DNA from: Ignavibacteriota bacterium
GTDB lineage: Bacteria > Bacteroidota > Ignavibacteria > UBA10030
Reading direction: 5' to 3'
DNA: 64,000 bases
NCBI GenBank assembly: GCA_003170475.1
Contig: PMZI01000066.1
Coordinates: 1 to 64,000 of the forward strand
In this document: positions 54,236 to 62,900 of the stretch, in pieces
Layout: every line of letters begins with the position of its first letter
Position numbering within the stretch: the first letter of the stretch is position 1
The notes under the pieces: generated by a model
Databases searched by the model: none
What the model was told of the DNA's origin: nothing
The model's input: only the letters and a program-made list of their open reading frames with translations
Made by a program: the position numbers and the translations under genes

Positions 54236-55888
54236 ATGCTTTCCTTGCTCAGAATTTCGTGCGTCAACCCCTCGGAAATTCGGGACGATTATTTTCAACC
54301 ACCTATTGTACCAACGCGAACTTGGTCGCACTATGGACGGCGGTTGACAACGATCGTTTTGATATTTCTCACGGCGTTCACGCTGTTATCTGAACGGGCT
54401 TCATCACAACCCCTGTCCAGCAACAAGGAGAAGTTTCTCGGAGCAGGCACGAGCTCTCCCCCTGAGAGAAACATGTATCAATATTGGAATCAGGTGACGC
54501 CGGGGAACGATGGCAAATGGGGTTCCGTCTCCTTCGCACGGGGACAATATAACTGGTCAAACCTGGACGCGATCTACAACTATGCGAAGAACCTCGGCCT
54601 CCTCTACAAACATCACACGCTGGTGTGGGGTAGTCAACAGCCTGCATGGGTGAGCGCCCTTTATCCCGATACAGCTGCCGTGAGAGCAGCGGTCGAGGAT
54701 TGGATCAGTCGTGTCGGGCAACAGTATCCGAAGATGAATTTCGTCGACGTTGTAAACGAGCCTATTCACGCTCCTCCGTCCTATCTTGCAGCGCTTGGGG
54801 GGAACGGATCAACCGGATGGGACTGGGTCATTACCGCATTTCAACTTGCGCGGAAGTACTGCCCCAACGCCAAGCTCCTCGTGAACGAATACAATATCCT
54901 CGGCAGCACACCAACAGCAAACACCTATCTGACGATCATCAACCTCCTAAAAGACCGCGGCCTGATCGACGGCATCGGTGTACAGGGACATTATTTCGAG
55001 TTCAGGAGCCATATCGGCACCACAGGTTACAACTACAGTCTAACCGACATCAAAACCAATCTCAACAGACTTACGGCGACCGGGCTTCCCGTTTACATTA
55101 CCGAGTTTGATATTGATGAACCGATTGATTCCAACCAGGTGTCACAGTACAAGATTTATTTCCCCATTCTCTGGAGCAATCCCGGGGTCAAAGGCATTAC
55201 GTTCTGGGGATATATCCAAAACGATGTTTGGAGTTCGTATCCCAACACCTATCTACTGTACTCCGATGGACGAGAACGCCCCGCGATGCAATGGCTGCGG
55301 ACATACGTCTCGAGTCCCCAACCTCCATCTCTGATTTCACCCATCAATCAAATAGGGATTGTGCGCAATCCGCTTTTAGTTTGGCAATCTTCTGCCACTG
55401 CAACATCTTATCACGTTCAGGTTTCCGACAACAGTGTGTTCGTAGGCATGGTTGTCGACACAATGGTTGCCGATACAACGCTTCGGCTTAGTGCCCGGGC
55501 GGCAAATTCGACATACTATTGGCGCGTAAGCGGCGTGAATCAATATGGAGCAAGCGACTATTCGGCCTCCGGATTTGTTACAGGAGATCTGATCTCAACT
55601 GTCGAAACGAATAATGATGTCCCGAAGGATTTCAGTCTGTCGCAAAATTACCCAAATCCGTTTAATCCAAGCACAAATTTTGAGTTGCGAGTTGCGAGTT
55701 CCGAGTTTGTTTCGGTGAAGGTGCTTGATGTGCTGGGAAGAGAAGTTGCGACACTCGTAAACGAACAGCGACAACCGGGAACATATTCGGTTCGATGGAG
55801 CGCCTCGGGGCTGCCCAGTGGCGTGTACTTTTATCGCCTCCGTGCTGGCGAATTCGTGGAAACAAAGAAGATGATTCTCGCGAAATAA
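54236..55888 (+). CDS. Secreted GH10 endo-1,4-beta-xylanase with Fn3-like and T9SS domains
   Basis: A 550-residue enzyme. The N-terminus has a long leader before the hydrophobic signal ('TIVLIFLTAFTLLSERASS'), so the true start could be a later codon; the ATG at 54236 has AGGATAGAGGA upstream. The GH10 barrel shows 'HHTLVWGSQQPAWV', acid/base E175 in 'DVVNEPIH', 'LLVNEYNI', 'GVQGHYFE' and nucleophile E290 in 'YITEFDID'. The conserved Trp pair appears in 'ITFWGY'. An Fn3-like domain (about 375-455) precedes the sorting domain from Q470. It cuts xylan backbones outside the cell. Confidence 0.92.
   Translation: MLSLLRISCVNPSEIRDDYFQPPIVPTRTWSHYGRRLTTIVLIFLTAFTLLSERASSQPLSSNKEKFLGAGTSSPPERNMYQYWNQVTPGNDGKWGSVSFARGQYNWSNLDAIYNYAKNLGLLYKHHTLVWGSQQPAWVSALYPDTAAVRAAVEDWISRVGQQYPKMNFVDVVNEPIHAPPSYLAALGGNGSTGWDWVITAFQLARKYCPNAKLLVNEYNILGSTPTANTYLTIINLLKDRGLIDGIGVQGHYFEFRSHIGTTGYNYSLTDIKTNLNRLTATGLPVYITEFDIDEPIDSNQVSQYKIYFPILWSNPGVKGITFWGYIQNDVWSSYPNTYLLYSDGRERPAMQWLRTYVSSPQPPSLISPINQIGIVRNPLLVWQSSATATSYHVQVSDNSVFVGMVVDTMVADTTLRLSARAANSTYYWRVSGVNQYGASDYSASGFVTGDLISTVETNNDVPKDFSLSQNYPNPFNPSTNFELRVASSEFVSVKVLDVLGREVATLVNEQRQPGTYSVRWSASGLPSGVYFYRLRAGEFVETKKMILAK
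55682..55709 (+). repeat. Four 7-base tandem units inside a T9SS sorting domain
   Basis: GAGTTGC, GAGTTGC, GAGTTCC, GAGTTTG lie in frame-shifting heptamers that encode 'ELRVASSEF' between 'NPSTNF' and the 'VLGREVATLV' strand. The second GH10 gene has a similar heptamer run at the same place. Confidence 0.7.
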
Positions 55889-55924
55889 GGAACCTCGGCA
55901 ATCAGGTCACCCCGAAAAGTTCCG

Positions 55925-55975
55925 CTTTATGAATCCCGCCTGTGAGCGGAATCCTGAGAGGCGGGACTTCAGTTC
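55925..55975. repeat. Inverted repeat related to the one at 62749-62790
   Basis: TCCCGCC and GGCGGGA arms flank CGGAATCC. The words CCCGCCTG, GGAATCC or GGGATCC, AGAG and GCGGGACTT occur in the same order near 62755-62792, suggesting a shared dispersed element. Confidence 0.5.
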
Positions 55976-56042
55976 GGGGTCTCAAGACAAGGTCCTGACC
56001 AGAACCATGTCAGGACGACATTTCGATGTGAAAGGAGATTGT

Positions 56043-57671
56043 ATGTCGAGAACAGGAACGTGCCTTCTTGTGCTCGTGCTCATCGGGTTTTCTCTGAAGG
56101 CCCAGACGAACAAACCTGCAACTATTCCCCATCTGGAAAAACATGGCACTGCCACTCAGCTCATCGTTGACGGCAAGCCGATGCTGATGCTCGCCGGTGA
56201 GACGGGAAATTCCAGCGCGTCCGACCTGAAGTATCTGGATGAGATCTGGCCCAAGATCGAGAAGATGAACCTCAATAGCTTGCTCGTGCCGGTGTACTGG
56301 GAATTGATCGAACCGGGCGAAGGGAAATTTGATTTCACACTTGTGGACGGTGCAATCAACGGTGCGAGGAAGCATAACATCAAACTGGTATTCCTCTGGT
56401 TCGGGACATGGAAAAACAGTATGTCCTGCTACGCTCCGTTTTGGGTCAAAATAAATCAAGAGAAATTTCCGCGCGCCCGGGATGCACAGGGTCGGGCTCA
56501 GGAAATCCTGACGCCGTTCAACAACGAGAATCTGAACGCTGACAAGAAGGTTTTTTCCGAGCTCATGAAGCACATCCGCATGGTCGATGCAGACTATCAT
56601 ACCGTCGTCATGGTACAGGTGGAAAATGAGATCGGCATGATCCCGGATTCCCGGGATCATAGCAAGGAAGCAGATCGAGCCTTCAACGCGAATGTTTCGG
56701 CCGAATTGCTTCAGTACCTCGAGAAGAACAAGGAGTCACTGACCCCCGAACTTCGAAAGGCCTGGGGCGACCGGGGTTTCAAGACTTCGGGAACGTGGGA
56801 AGAGATATTTGACAAGGGGCCACTGACGGATGAGTTGTTCATGGCCTGGTATTTCGCAAAATACACAAATGCAGTTGCCGAGGCCGGCAAGAAAGAGTAT
56901 ACGCTCCCTATGTACGTCAACGCAGCTCTGATACGGCCCGGCTACAAACCCGGGCAATATCCGAGCGCCGGACCACTCCCCCACCTATTCGATGTCTGGA
57001 AAGCGGCAGCTCCTGCGATAGATTTTCTCTCCCCTGATCTCTATTTCAAAAATTTTGCCGAGTGGGTCACCAAGTACGACCGCCCGGGGAATCCGCTCTT
57101 CGTCCCGGAGGCGAGCAACGCTCAGAGCATGGCCAATGCGTTCTACGCGATCGGCCCGTTGAACGCTATGGGCTACAGCCCGTTTTCGATAGAATCATTG
57201 GAGCATCCGGAGAACAACCAGGTCACAAAAGCGTATGACGTTCTGAAGCAGCTCACCCCTCTGATCCTCGCCAATCAGGGAAAGGGAACGATGACCGGAG
57301 CGCTGCTCGACAGCGCAAACCAGAAAGCTGAACTGAAACTCGGCGACTACGTATTCACTGTCAGCCATGAGTACAGCTGGCCTTATGCCACGCGGGCCGA
57401 CGGAGAAACACCGCGATTCGGTTGCATGATCATCATGGTTTCTCCGAATGAGTACTACATCGCCGGCCGCGGCGTGATCGTGACATTTCAAACCGTTGCT
57501 GGTGACGGCTCCATCGCAGGTATCGGCACTATGGATGAAGGGCGCTTCGTTGACGGGAAGTGGGCGCCCGGCCTCCGTATGAACGGAGACCAAAGTCATC
57601 AGGGGAGGCACTTGAATCTCAACGGGAACACATTCAGCATTCAGAAAGTGCAACTCTACAGGTACAAATGA
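56043..57671 (+). CDS. Secreted GH35 beta-galactosidase-type enzyme (DUF5597 C-terminus)
   Basis: A 542-residue protein. The ATG at 56043 has AAAGGAGA upstream and begins a signal peptide ('TGTCLLVLVLIGFSLKAQ'). The GH35 barrel includes 'DGKPMLMLAGETGNSSA', 'LNSLLVPVYWELIEPGEGKFDF', acid/base E196 in 'VQVENEIG' and the probable nucleophile E356 in 'LFVPEASNA'. The remaining part matches the DUF5597 type of C-terminal beta domain found in polysaccharide-utilisation loci. No sorting domain is present, so it is probably periplasmic. It may remove galactose from xylan or xyloglucan side chains. Its stop overlaps the GH30 start. Confidence 0.88.
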   Translation: MSRTGTCLLVLVLIGFSLKAQTNKPATIPHLEKHGTATQLIVDGKPMLMLAGETGNSSASDLKYLDEIWPKIEKMNLNSLLVPVYWELIEPGEGKFDFTLVDGAINGARKHNIKLVFLWFGTWKNSMSCYAPFWVKINQEKFPRARDAQGRAQEILTPFNNENLNADKKVFSELMKHIRMVDADYHTVVMVQVENEIGMIPDSRDHSKEADRAFNANVSAELLQYLEKNKESLTPELRKAWGDRGFKTSGTWEEIFDKGPLTDELFMAWYFAKYTNAVAEAGKKEYTLPMYVNAALIRPGYKPGQYPSAGPLPHLFDVWKAAAPAIDFLSPDLYFKNFAEWVTKYDRPGNPLFVPEASNAQSMANAFYAIGPLNAMGYSPFSIESLEHPENNQVTKAYDVLKQLTPLILANQGKGTMTGALLDSANQKAELKLGDYVFTVSHEYSWPYATRADGETPRFGCMIIMVSPNEYYIAGRGVIVTFQTVAGDGSIAGIGTMDEGRFVDGKWAPGLRMNGDQSHQGRHLNLNGNTFSIQKVQLYRYK

Positions 57672-59605
57672 ACACTGACCACAAAGACCTCACCGTTCGC
57701 GTTGTTTCTGCGGTCGTTGCTCTTTTGACGCTTTCGACGCTGGTTTCCTTGACTGCATCTGCTCAGACGCTTGTCGTCAGAGGTGCCGTGACTACACCTT
57801 CGGGCGCCGCTCGGTTTGCTTCCGTGACGTTTGTCGACAAAGGGGATACGACGAAGAAGACCTCTGTCCTAACAGATACTGCCGGGAGATATTCCATCAA
57901 TCTCGTCACGTTTGTGAGCCAAGTCGCTGCCCCGCCTTCGGAATTCAGGCTGGAACAAAACTATCCGAACCCGTTCTCTTCTTCAACGGCGATATCCTAT
58001 CAACTCGACAAGCCGGCCGATGTAACCGTCACGGTCTACGATATTCTTGGAAGAGAAATAAGGAAATTCGCAGTAGGAGATCAGGCGGTCGGAACACACG
58101 GGATGTTGTGGGATGGGAAGAACAATGCCGGGGCTGTCGTCTCGAGGGGGATATATTTCTATCAGTTGCGCGCCCAGAACGAAACGCGGGTGAAAAAGAT
58201 GTTGTATGGCTTCGGCGGAAACGAAATGACGGTTTCGTCCGCTGGATTTCTCGTTCCACAGATTGCTGAGTCGAGAAGAGGAACGAACGCGGATCTCCTC
58301 GGGGGCAGTTATTCCGTACGAATAGCGAACACAGACAGCACGTTTCCTCCCGTCATCGCGCAGCAATTCGATAATATAACCGTTCAGAGCAGTTCGACGC
58401 AGGATTTCGGGGTTAGCGCCAATGGCACATACCCCGATCCTACGGCAGCGACGATTTATGCTGACAATCCGCAGCAGTTGATCAGGGGTTTTGGGGCGGC
58501 AAATATTCTGCCATGGCGACCCGATATGACGTCTGACCAGGTACAAAAAGCATTTGGGAGCGGGCCGGGTCAATTGGGGTTCTCCATCCTTCGCCTTCGC
58601 GTTCCTTACAAAGATACAACATCGGACCCGTTTAGGAATCAAATTCCCACTGCCAAACTCGCTCAGTCGCTTGGGGCAATCGTCTTTGCAACTCCCTGGA
58701 CTCCACCACCTGCGATGAAAAGCAACAACAATATTGTCGGCGGTACTCTCAATGCAAGCTCATATGCAGATTACGCCGCCTATTTGAAAAGCTTTGCCGA
58801 CTATATGTCCGCGAACGGCGCGCCCCTCTATGCAATCTCGCTTCAAAATGAGCCGGACGCCACTGTTACGTACGAGTCGTGCAGCTGGAACGGCACACAG
58901 TTTCTCAATTTCACGAAGAATAACGCAGGTTCCATCGGAACGAGAGTCATGATGCCTGAATCGCAGAACTTCGTCCATGCGTTATCGGATCCGACGCTCA
59001 ACGATTCTCTCGCTGCATCAAACACCGCAATTATCGCCGGCCATCTTTATGGAGGCGGGCTTACATCCTACCCTCTGGCTACCACCAAGGGGAAGGAATT
59101 GTGGATGACGGAGTACCTCGATCTTGATACAACATGGCTCGGGGCGACCAGCACGCCGCCAGCTGGCGTGCTCAACACTGGAAAACAGATCAGCGATTGT
59201 ATGAAAGCTGGCATGAATGCGTACGTCTGGTGGTATATTGTGAGATATTATGGACCTATTGACGAGTCCGGAGTGGTGACCAAGCGCGGCTATGTCATGT
59301 CACAGTTTGCCCGTTTTGTCCGCCCCGGTTCTTATAGATTGTTTTCAACAGACAACAGTTTCCGATCGCAGGTTGACGTTACGGCGTATCGGAACGGTTC
59401 AAAGATCGTTCTCGTTGCCGTGAACAGGAAATCATCGACAGCTGCACAACTGTTTACTTTGTGGAATGGAACCGTTGGAACGTTCACACCCTACGTTACA
59501 TCCAGCAGCAAGAATTGCGAACAACAGAGCGGCGTTTCCTTTAAGAACGGCACCTTCAGCTATACACTGGAACCTCTCAGTGTCACCACGTTCGTGCTGA
59601 ATTGA
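57668..59605 (+). CDS. Secreted GH30 (glucurono)xylanase with an internal sorting-like domain
   Basis: A 645-residue protein whose ATG overlaps the GH35 stop. A signal peptide (about 1-33) is followed by a short carboxypeptidase-regulatory-like piece and, unusually, by a FlgD/T9SS-type domain at about 97-180 ('QNYPNPFSSSTAISY', 'DILGREIRKF', 'GIYFYQLRA', 'VKKMLYG'). The catalytic domain begins about residue 270 ('QLIRGFGAANILPW'), with 'VFATPWTPPPAMK', acid/base E395 in 'SLQNEPD', nucleophile E482 in 'LWMTEYLD', and 'YVWWYIVRYYGP'. The last element resembles the GH30 subfamily that recognises glucuronate side chains. The C-terminus lacks the usual sorting domain. Confidence 0.88.
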   Translation: MNTDHKDLTVRVVSAVVALLTLSTLVSLTASAQTLVVRGAVTTPSGAARFASVTFVDKGDTTKKTSVLTDTAGRYSINLVTFVSQVAAPPSEFRLEQNYPNPFSSSTAISYQLDKPADVTVTVYDILGREIRKFAVGDQAVGTHGMLWDGKNNAGAVVSRGIYFYQLRAQNETRVKKMLYGFGGNEMTVSSAGFLVPQIAESRRGTNADLLGGSYSVRIANTDSTFPPVIAQQFDNITVQSSSTQDFGVSANGTYPDPTAATIYADNPQQLIRGFGAANILPWRPDMTSDQVQKAFGSGPGQLGFSILRLRVPYKDTTSDPFRNQIPTAKLAQSLGAIVFATPWTPPPAMKSNNNIVGGTLNASSYADYAAYLKSFADYMSANGAPLYAISLQNEPDATVTYESCSWNGTQFLNFTKNNAGSIGTRVMMPESQNFVHALSDPTLNDSLAASNTAIIAGHLYGGGLTSYPLATTKGKELWMTEYLDLDTTWLGATSTPPAGVLNTGKQISDCMKAGMNAYVWWYIVRYYGPIDESGVVTKRGYVMSQFARFVRPGSYRLFSTDNSFRSQVDVTAYRNGSKIVLVAVNRKSSTAAQLFTLWNGTVGTFTPYVTSSSKNCEQQSGVSFKNGTFSYTLEPLSVTTFVLN

Positions 59606-59640
59606 GAAGAACGTGCAGGGGACAAGAATAGTTCTTTGAA

Positions 59641-59685
59641 GAAGTCCGACTTCTTCATGAAGTATCGGGGTGGAAGTCGGACTTC
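59641..59685. repeat. Perfect 13-bp inverted repeat before the second GH10 gene
   Basis: GAAGTCCGACTTC (59641-59653) and GAAGTCGGACTTC (59673-59685) flank a 19-base loop. It looks like a dispersed REP-type hairpin and may end the GH35-GH30 transcript or stabilise its 3' end. Confidence 0.7.
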
Positions 59686-59723
59686 TACCGCAGCAAGAAA
59701 CTATTCACAAGGGAGTACATGCA

Positions 59724-61436
59724 ATGCGCAGCGCACTGTGTTCTAAAAAATGGCAGGTTGTTCTTCTCCTCAGTCTGGGGTTCAGCGTAGAAGCCTCAGC
59801 TCAAATCCAAACCAACGTTCCGGCATTGAAAGATGTTTTCGCGAAAGACTTCTATATCGGATGCCTCCTTTCGTATACTCACGTCGGGTTCGCCACGGAC
59901 ACTGTGGTACTGGGGCAATCGAACGTCGTGGATGTCAATGGCGGCCCCCTGATCAAGTACCACATGAACTCGATGTCGCCCGGCAATAACATGAAACCGA
60001 TCTACACAGTCGACTTGGCCGGCAGCGCCGCGGCGTATGCTGCCGCCGCCACACAGGCACAGAAGGACTCAATTGATGTCAGACCGATCATCACCTTCAA
60101 TGCAAACATTATTGCCCAACTTAATTGGGCTCGGCGGCAGGGCTTCACGTTTCGCGGCCATACGCTCGTATGGCACAGTCAGACCCCTGGTACCGGGTTC
60201 TTTTGCACGGGCTACAGTGCGACCGGCAATCGGCTGACGAAGGCAAAGATGACGGACAGGCTGGAGAACTACATCAAGGAGATGATCCGCACCATACATG
60301 AAGGCTGGCCGGGATTGCTGTCGGCCTACGATGTCGTGAATGAGGCGATGAACGACAATGGCACTGACCGGACGGACAGCGATTGGTATGTCACCTTCGG
60401 CGACAATTCCTATATTGCGAAAGCGTTTGAATTTGCCCGCAAATACACCCAGTTCTACAACGAAAAGCAGATCAAGCTCTACTACAATGACTATAATACC
60501 TATGTGGCCTCGAAAGCCGATGCGATCGTACGCGTCGTCGGGCCAATTTTCCGGGCCGGCAATCTCGACGGCCTCGGCATGCAGGAGCATGACGCTTTTT
60601 CGTATCCCACCGCTAATCAATGGATCGCTACCTACAATAAATATGACACGGTTTGCACTGAGATGGCCGTCACCGAACTGGACATCAACACCAACAGCGG
60701 GACAAATACACCATCGGCATCCATCCTGGCACAGCAGGCGAATCAGTATGGGCAGTTGTTCAAGTGTTTCGTGGAACGAAGCTACAAATCAGGACGCGGT
60801 AAGATCATCAATGTTTCCAAGGATGGCTTGAACGATCAGTACACGTTCGTTACTAACAACGCCACCTCTCTGTGGGACACGAAGGACCAATGCAAGCCGG
60901 CGTTCTACGCCGTCGTGGACGTAGGAAGAAACTATAACGCGCTTGATTCGCTGATCAAATACTCCATAACACTTCAGCAGAACAAGTTTACGGCCAGTTC
61001 ATGGACAACGCTCGCGGGGGCCTTGTCTGCAGCGCAAACAGCGAAAGTCCAAAATTATTCAGTATCGGTTTCGGCGGCGACCGCGTTGAGCGCAGCAAAG
61101 GACAGCCTGAATAATGCACTGAACGGTCTTGTGAAAACCGTTAGCGGCGTGACGTCCACCGGAAGTTTGCCCGGCACATTCGCCCTCAGCCAAAACTATC
61201 CAAATCCGTTCAATCCAAGCACGAATTTCGAATATCGAATTGTCAATTCCGAATTGGTACGCCTGACCGTGATCGATATGCTCGGCAGAACCGTTGCTAC
61301 GCTTGTCAATGAAGCTCGTCAGCCCGGCATATACACCGCACGATGGGACGCCTCCGCGTTCCCAAGCGGTGTCTATTACTATCGACTTCAAGCCGGAACA
61401 TTTGTCGATACAAAAAAGATGGTACTGATGAAGTAG
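59724..61436 (+). CDS. Secreted GH10 endo-1,4-beta-xylanase (second) with T9SS domain
   Basis: A 570-residue enzyme; GGGAG precedes the ATG at 59724, and the signal peptide is 'WQVVLLLSLGFSVEASAQ'. The barrel has 'FRGHTLVWHSQTPG', acid/base E207 in 'DVVNEAMN', 'KLYYNDYNTY', 'GLGMQEHDAF' and nucleophile E318 in 'AVTELDIN'. It differs from the first GH10 in its loop lengths and in having a helical linker ('WTTLAGALSAAQTAKV') instead of Fn3 before the sorting domain, which starts at Q490. The two GH10 enzymes probably act on different regions of xylan. purU follows after 34 bases. Confidence 0.92.
   Translation: MRSALCSKKWQVVLLLSLGFSVEASAQIQTNVPALKDVFAKDFYIGCLLSYTHVGFATDTVVLGQSNVVDVNGGPLIKYHMNSMSPGNNMKPIYTVDLAGSAAAYAAAATQAQKDSIDVRPIITFNANIIAQLNWARRQGFTFRGHTLVWHSQTPGTGFFCTGYSATGNRLTKAKMTDRLENYIKEMIRTIHEGWPGLLSAYDVVNEAMNDNGTDRTDSDWYVTFGDNSYIAKAFEFARKYTQFYNEKQIKLYYNDYNTYVASKADAIVRVVGPIFRAGNLDGLGMQEHDAFSYPTANQWIATYNKYDTVCTEMAVTELDINTNSGTNTPSASILAQQANQYGQLFKCFVERSYKSGRGKIINVSKDGLNDQYTFVTNNATSLWDTKDQCKPAFYAVVDVGRNYNALDSLIKYSITLQQNKFTASSWTTLAGALSAAQTAKVQNYSVSVSAATALSAAKDSLNNALNGLVKTVSGVTSTGSLPGTFALSQNYPNPFNPSTNFEYRIVNSELVRLTVIDMLGRTVATLVNEARQPGIYTARWDASAFPSGVYYYRLQAGTFVDTKKMVLMK
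61223..61257 (+). repeat. Five 7-base quasi-tandem units inside a T9SS sorting domain
   Basis: GAATTTC, GAATATC, GAATTGT, CAATTCC, GAATTGG encode 'EFEYRIVNSELV'-like residues just after 'NPSTN', at the same place as the heptamers of the first GH10 gene. Confidence 0.65.
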
Positions 61437-61470
61437 CGTGTAAGTATTTCCCTTATCGATGGAGTTCCAG

Positions 61471-62346
61471 ATGCCCGATACAACATTCAACAGTGATTCT
61501 GTCCACTCCGCCGTTTTGCTTCTTTCGTGCAAAGACCGAACGGGCTTGATATCCCGCATTTCACACTTTGTCTTCGAACGCGGCGGCAACATCATCGATC
61601 TTGACGAGCACGTTGATGGTCAGAATTTTTTCATTCGCATCGCTTGGGACATGCGGAATTTCTCGGTCCCCGAAGCGGAAGTTCGGGCTGCGTTCACTCC
61701 CCTGGCAAAGGAGTTCGATGCAACATGGCAAATCAGCTTCACGTCTCAGAAACAGCGGGTTGCGATCTTTGTCTCCAAGCTCGATCACTGTTTACAGGAA
61801 ATTCTCTGGCGGCAGAGGTTGGGTGAATTCGATATCGATATCGCACTTATTATTTCAAATCATGAAGATCTCCGGCCGCTGGCGAACCAGTACGGAATCC
61901 CCTACCACGTTTTTCCAATCACAAACGACACTCGCGCGGGGCAGGAAAAGAAAGAGCTGTTGTTGCTCCGGGAACACGGGATCAGCACGATTATTCTGGC
62001 GAGGTACATGCAGGTCCTTTCTCCGGAGTTCGTCGACCAGTATCCGAATCAGATCGTTAATATCCATCATTCCTTCCTTCCCGCATTCGCCGGCCGGGAT
62101 CCTTACACGAAAGCATATGAGCGGGGCGTGAAAATCATCGGGGCAACGAGCCATTATGTAACAAAGGACCTTGATGAGGGACCGATCATCGAGCAGGACA
62201 TCATCCGGATTTCTCACAAGGACGGTGTGAAAGATCTTGTCCGAAAGGGACGGGACCTCGAACGGCTCATCCTTGCACGTGCATTGTTCTATCATGCACA
62301 ACACAGGGTGTTGGTGCACGGGACAAAGACCATTGTGTTTGACTAG
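61471..62346 (+). CDS. purU: Formyltetrahydrofolate deformylase
   Basis: A 291-residue enzyme that hydrolyses 10-formyl-THF to THF and formate. The ATG at 61471 has GGAG six bases upstream and is preferred to the ATG at 61459. Residues about 14-90 are an ACT domain ('VLLLSCKDRTGLISRISHFVFERGGNIIDLDEH' region). The formyltransferase domain has 'KQRVAIFVSKLDHCLQEIL', 'YMQVLSPEF', catalytic Asn-His in 'NIHHSFLPAFAG' and Asp in 'VTKDLDEGPIIEQD'. It is a housekeeping gene lodged in the xylan locus, perhaps cotranscribed with the GH10 gene. Confidence 0.93.
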   Translation: MPDTTFNSDSVHSAVLLLSCKDRTGLISRISHFVFERGGNIIDLDEHVDGQNFFIRIAWDMRNFSVPEAEVRAAFTPLAKEFDATWQISFTSQKQRVAIFVSKLDHCLQEILWRQRLGEFDIDIALIISNHEDLRPLANQYGIPYHVFPITNDTRAGQEKKELLLLREHGISTIILARYMQVLSPEFVDQYPNQIVNIHHSFLPAFAGRDPYTKAYERGVKIIGATSHYVTKDLDEGPIIEQDIIRISHKDGVKDLVRKGRDLERLILARALFYHAQHRVLVHGTKTIVFD

Positions 62347-62363
62347 ATACCGCCTGTATATGT

Positions 62364-62392
62364 TGCCGCTTTCTTTGACAAAGAAAGCGGCA
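62364..62392. terminator. Palindromic hairpin after purU
   Basis: A 14-bp perfect inverted repeat with a one-base centre, 18 bases after the purU stop. The T-rich side is on the minus strand, so termination of purU by this element is uncertain. Confidence 0.45.
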
Positions 62393-62747
62393 GAAAGAAA
62401 CAATTGTGCGACATTTAACGCACGTGGTATTGCTGTCCCCCCACAGGCCGAAATGTCGCACGCGAGGATGGATGCTGCGAAGATATCTAGCTCAAGCGAA
62501 TGACAATCGACGAGCGTCTCAGATTAGAGAATACTCAGATGCCGAGTAATGCCCATGATCAGAGCTGCCGAAATCGTCGGCGGTGTGCGTTGGGCGGACA
62601 GAATGTGCGTTTACTTTCCGTGCAATTGCACTTCTGCCAAAATCTCGTCCTGCTTTGTGCACGGAAAGTATGGCAAGAGCGGTGGCTGGCTCTCCACGAG
62701 GGTTACGATTTCGGAAAGATTTCTTTGGTTACTTTTCCCGCTTTCCA

Positions 62748-62792
62748 GGATCCCGCCTGGTTGCGGGATCCAAAGAGCGGGACTTTCTCGGA
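62748..62792. repeat. GGATCCCGC inverted repeat with relatedness to 55925-55975
   Basis: GGATCCCGC, CTGGTT, GCGGGATCC, then AAAGAGCGGGACTTT. The order of words matches the inverted repeat after the first GH10 gene. Confidence 0.5.
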
Positions 62793-62900
62793 AAGAAAGT
62801 GACACAAAAATAGCCATGCTCGGAGGGAGTTCCGCTCCCGACGATCACTACATGGAGTTCAGGAGCAGAGCTCCTTCACAGCTTGCGAGGATTATTAAAT

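Larger units (their letters stand above)
62347..62900. other. Gene-free stretch rich in inverted repeats
   Basis: No convincing coding frame. It contains a perfect palindrome at 62364-62392 (TGCCGCTTTCTTTG, A, CAAAGAAAGCGGCA). ACTTTCCGTGCA near 62612 pairs with TGCACGGAAAGT near 62657. GGATCCCGC and GCGGGATCC form a 9-bp stem with loop CTGGTT at about 62748-62771. GGAGTTCCGCTCC-like words lie near 62825. Ribosome site GAGG at 62887 belongs to the next gene. Confidence 0.6.
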
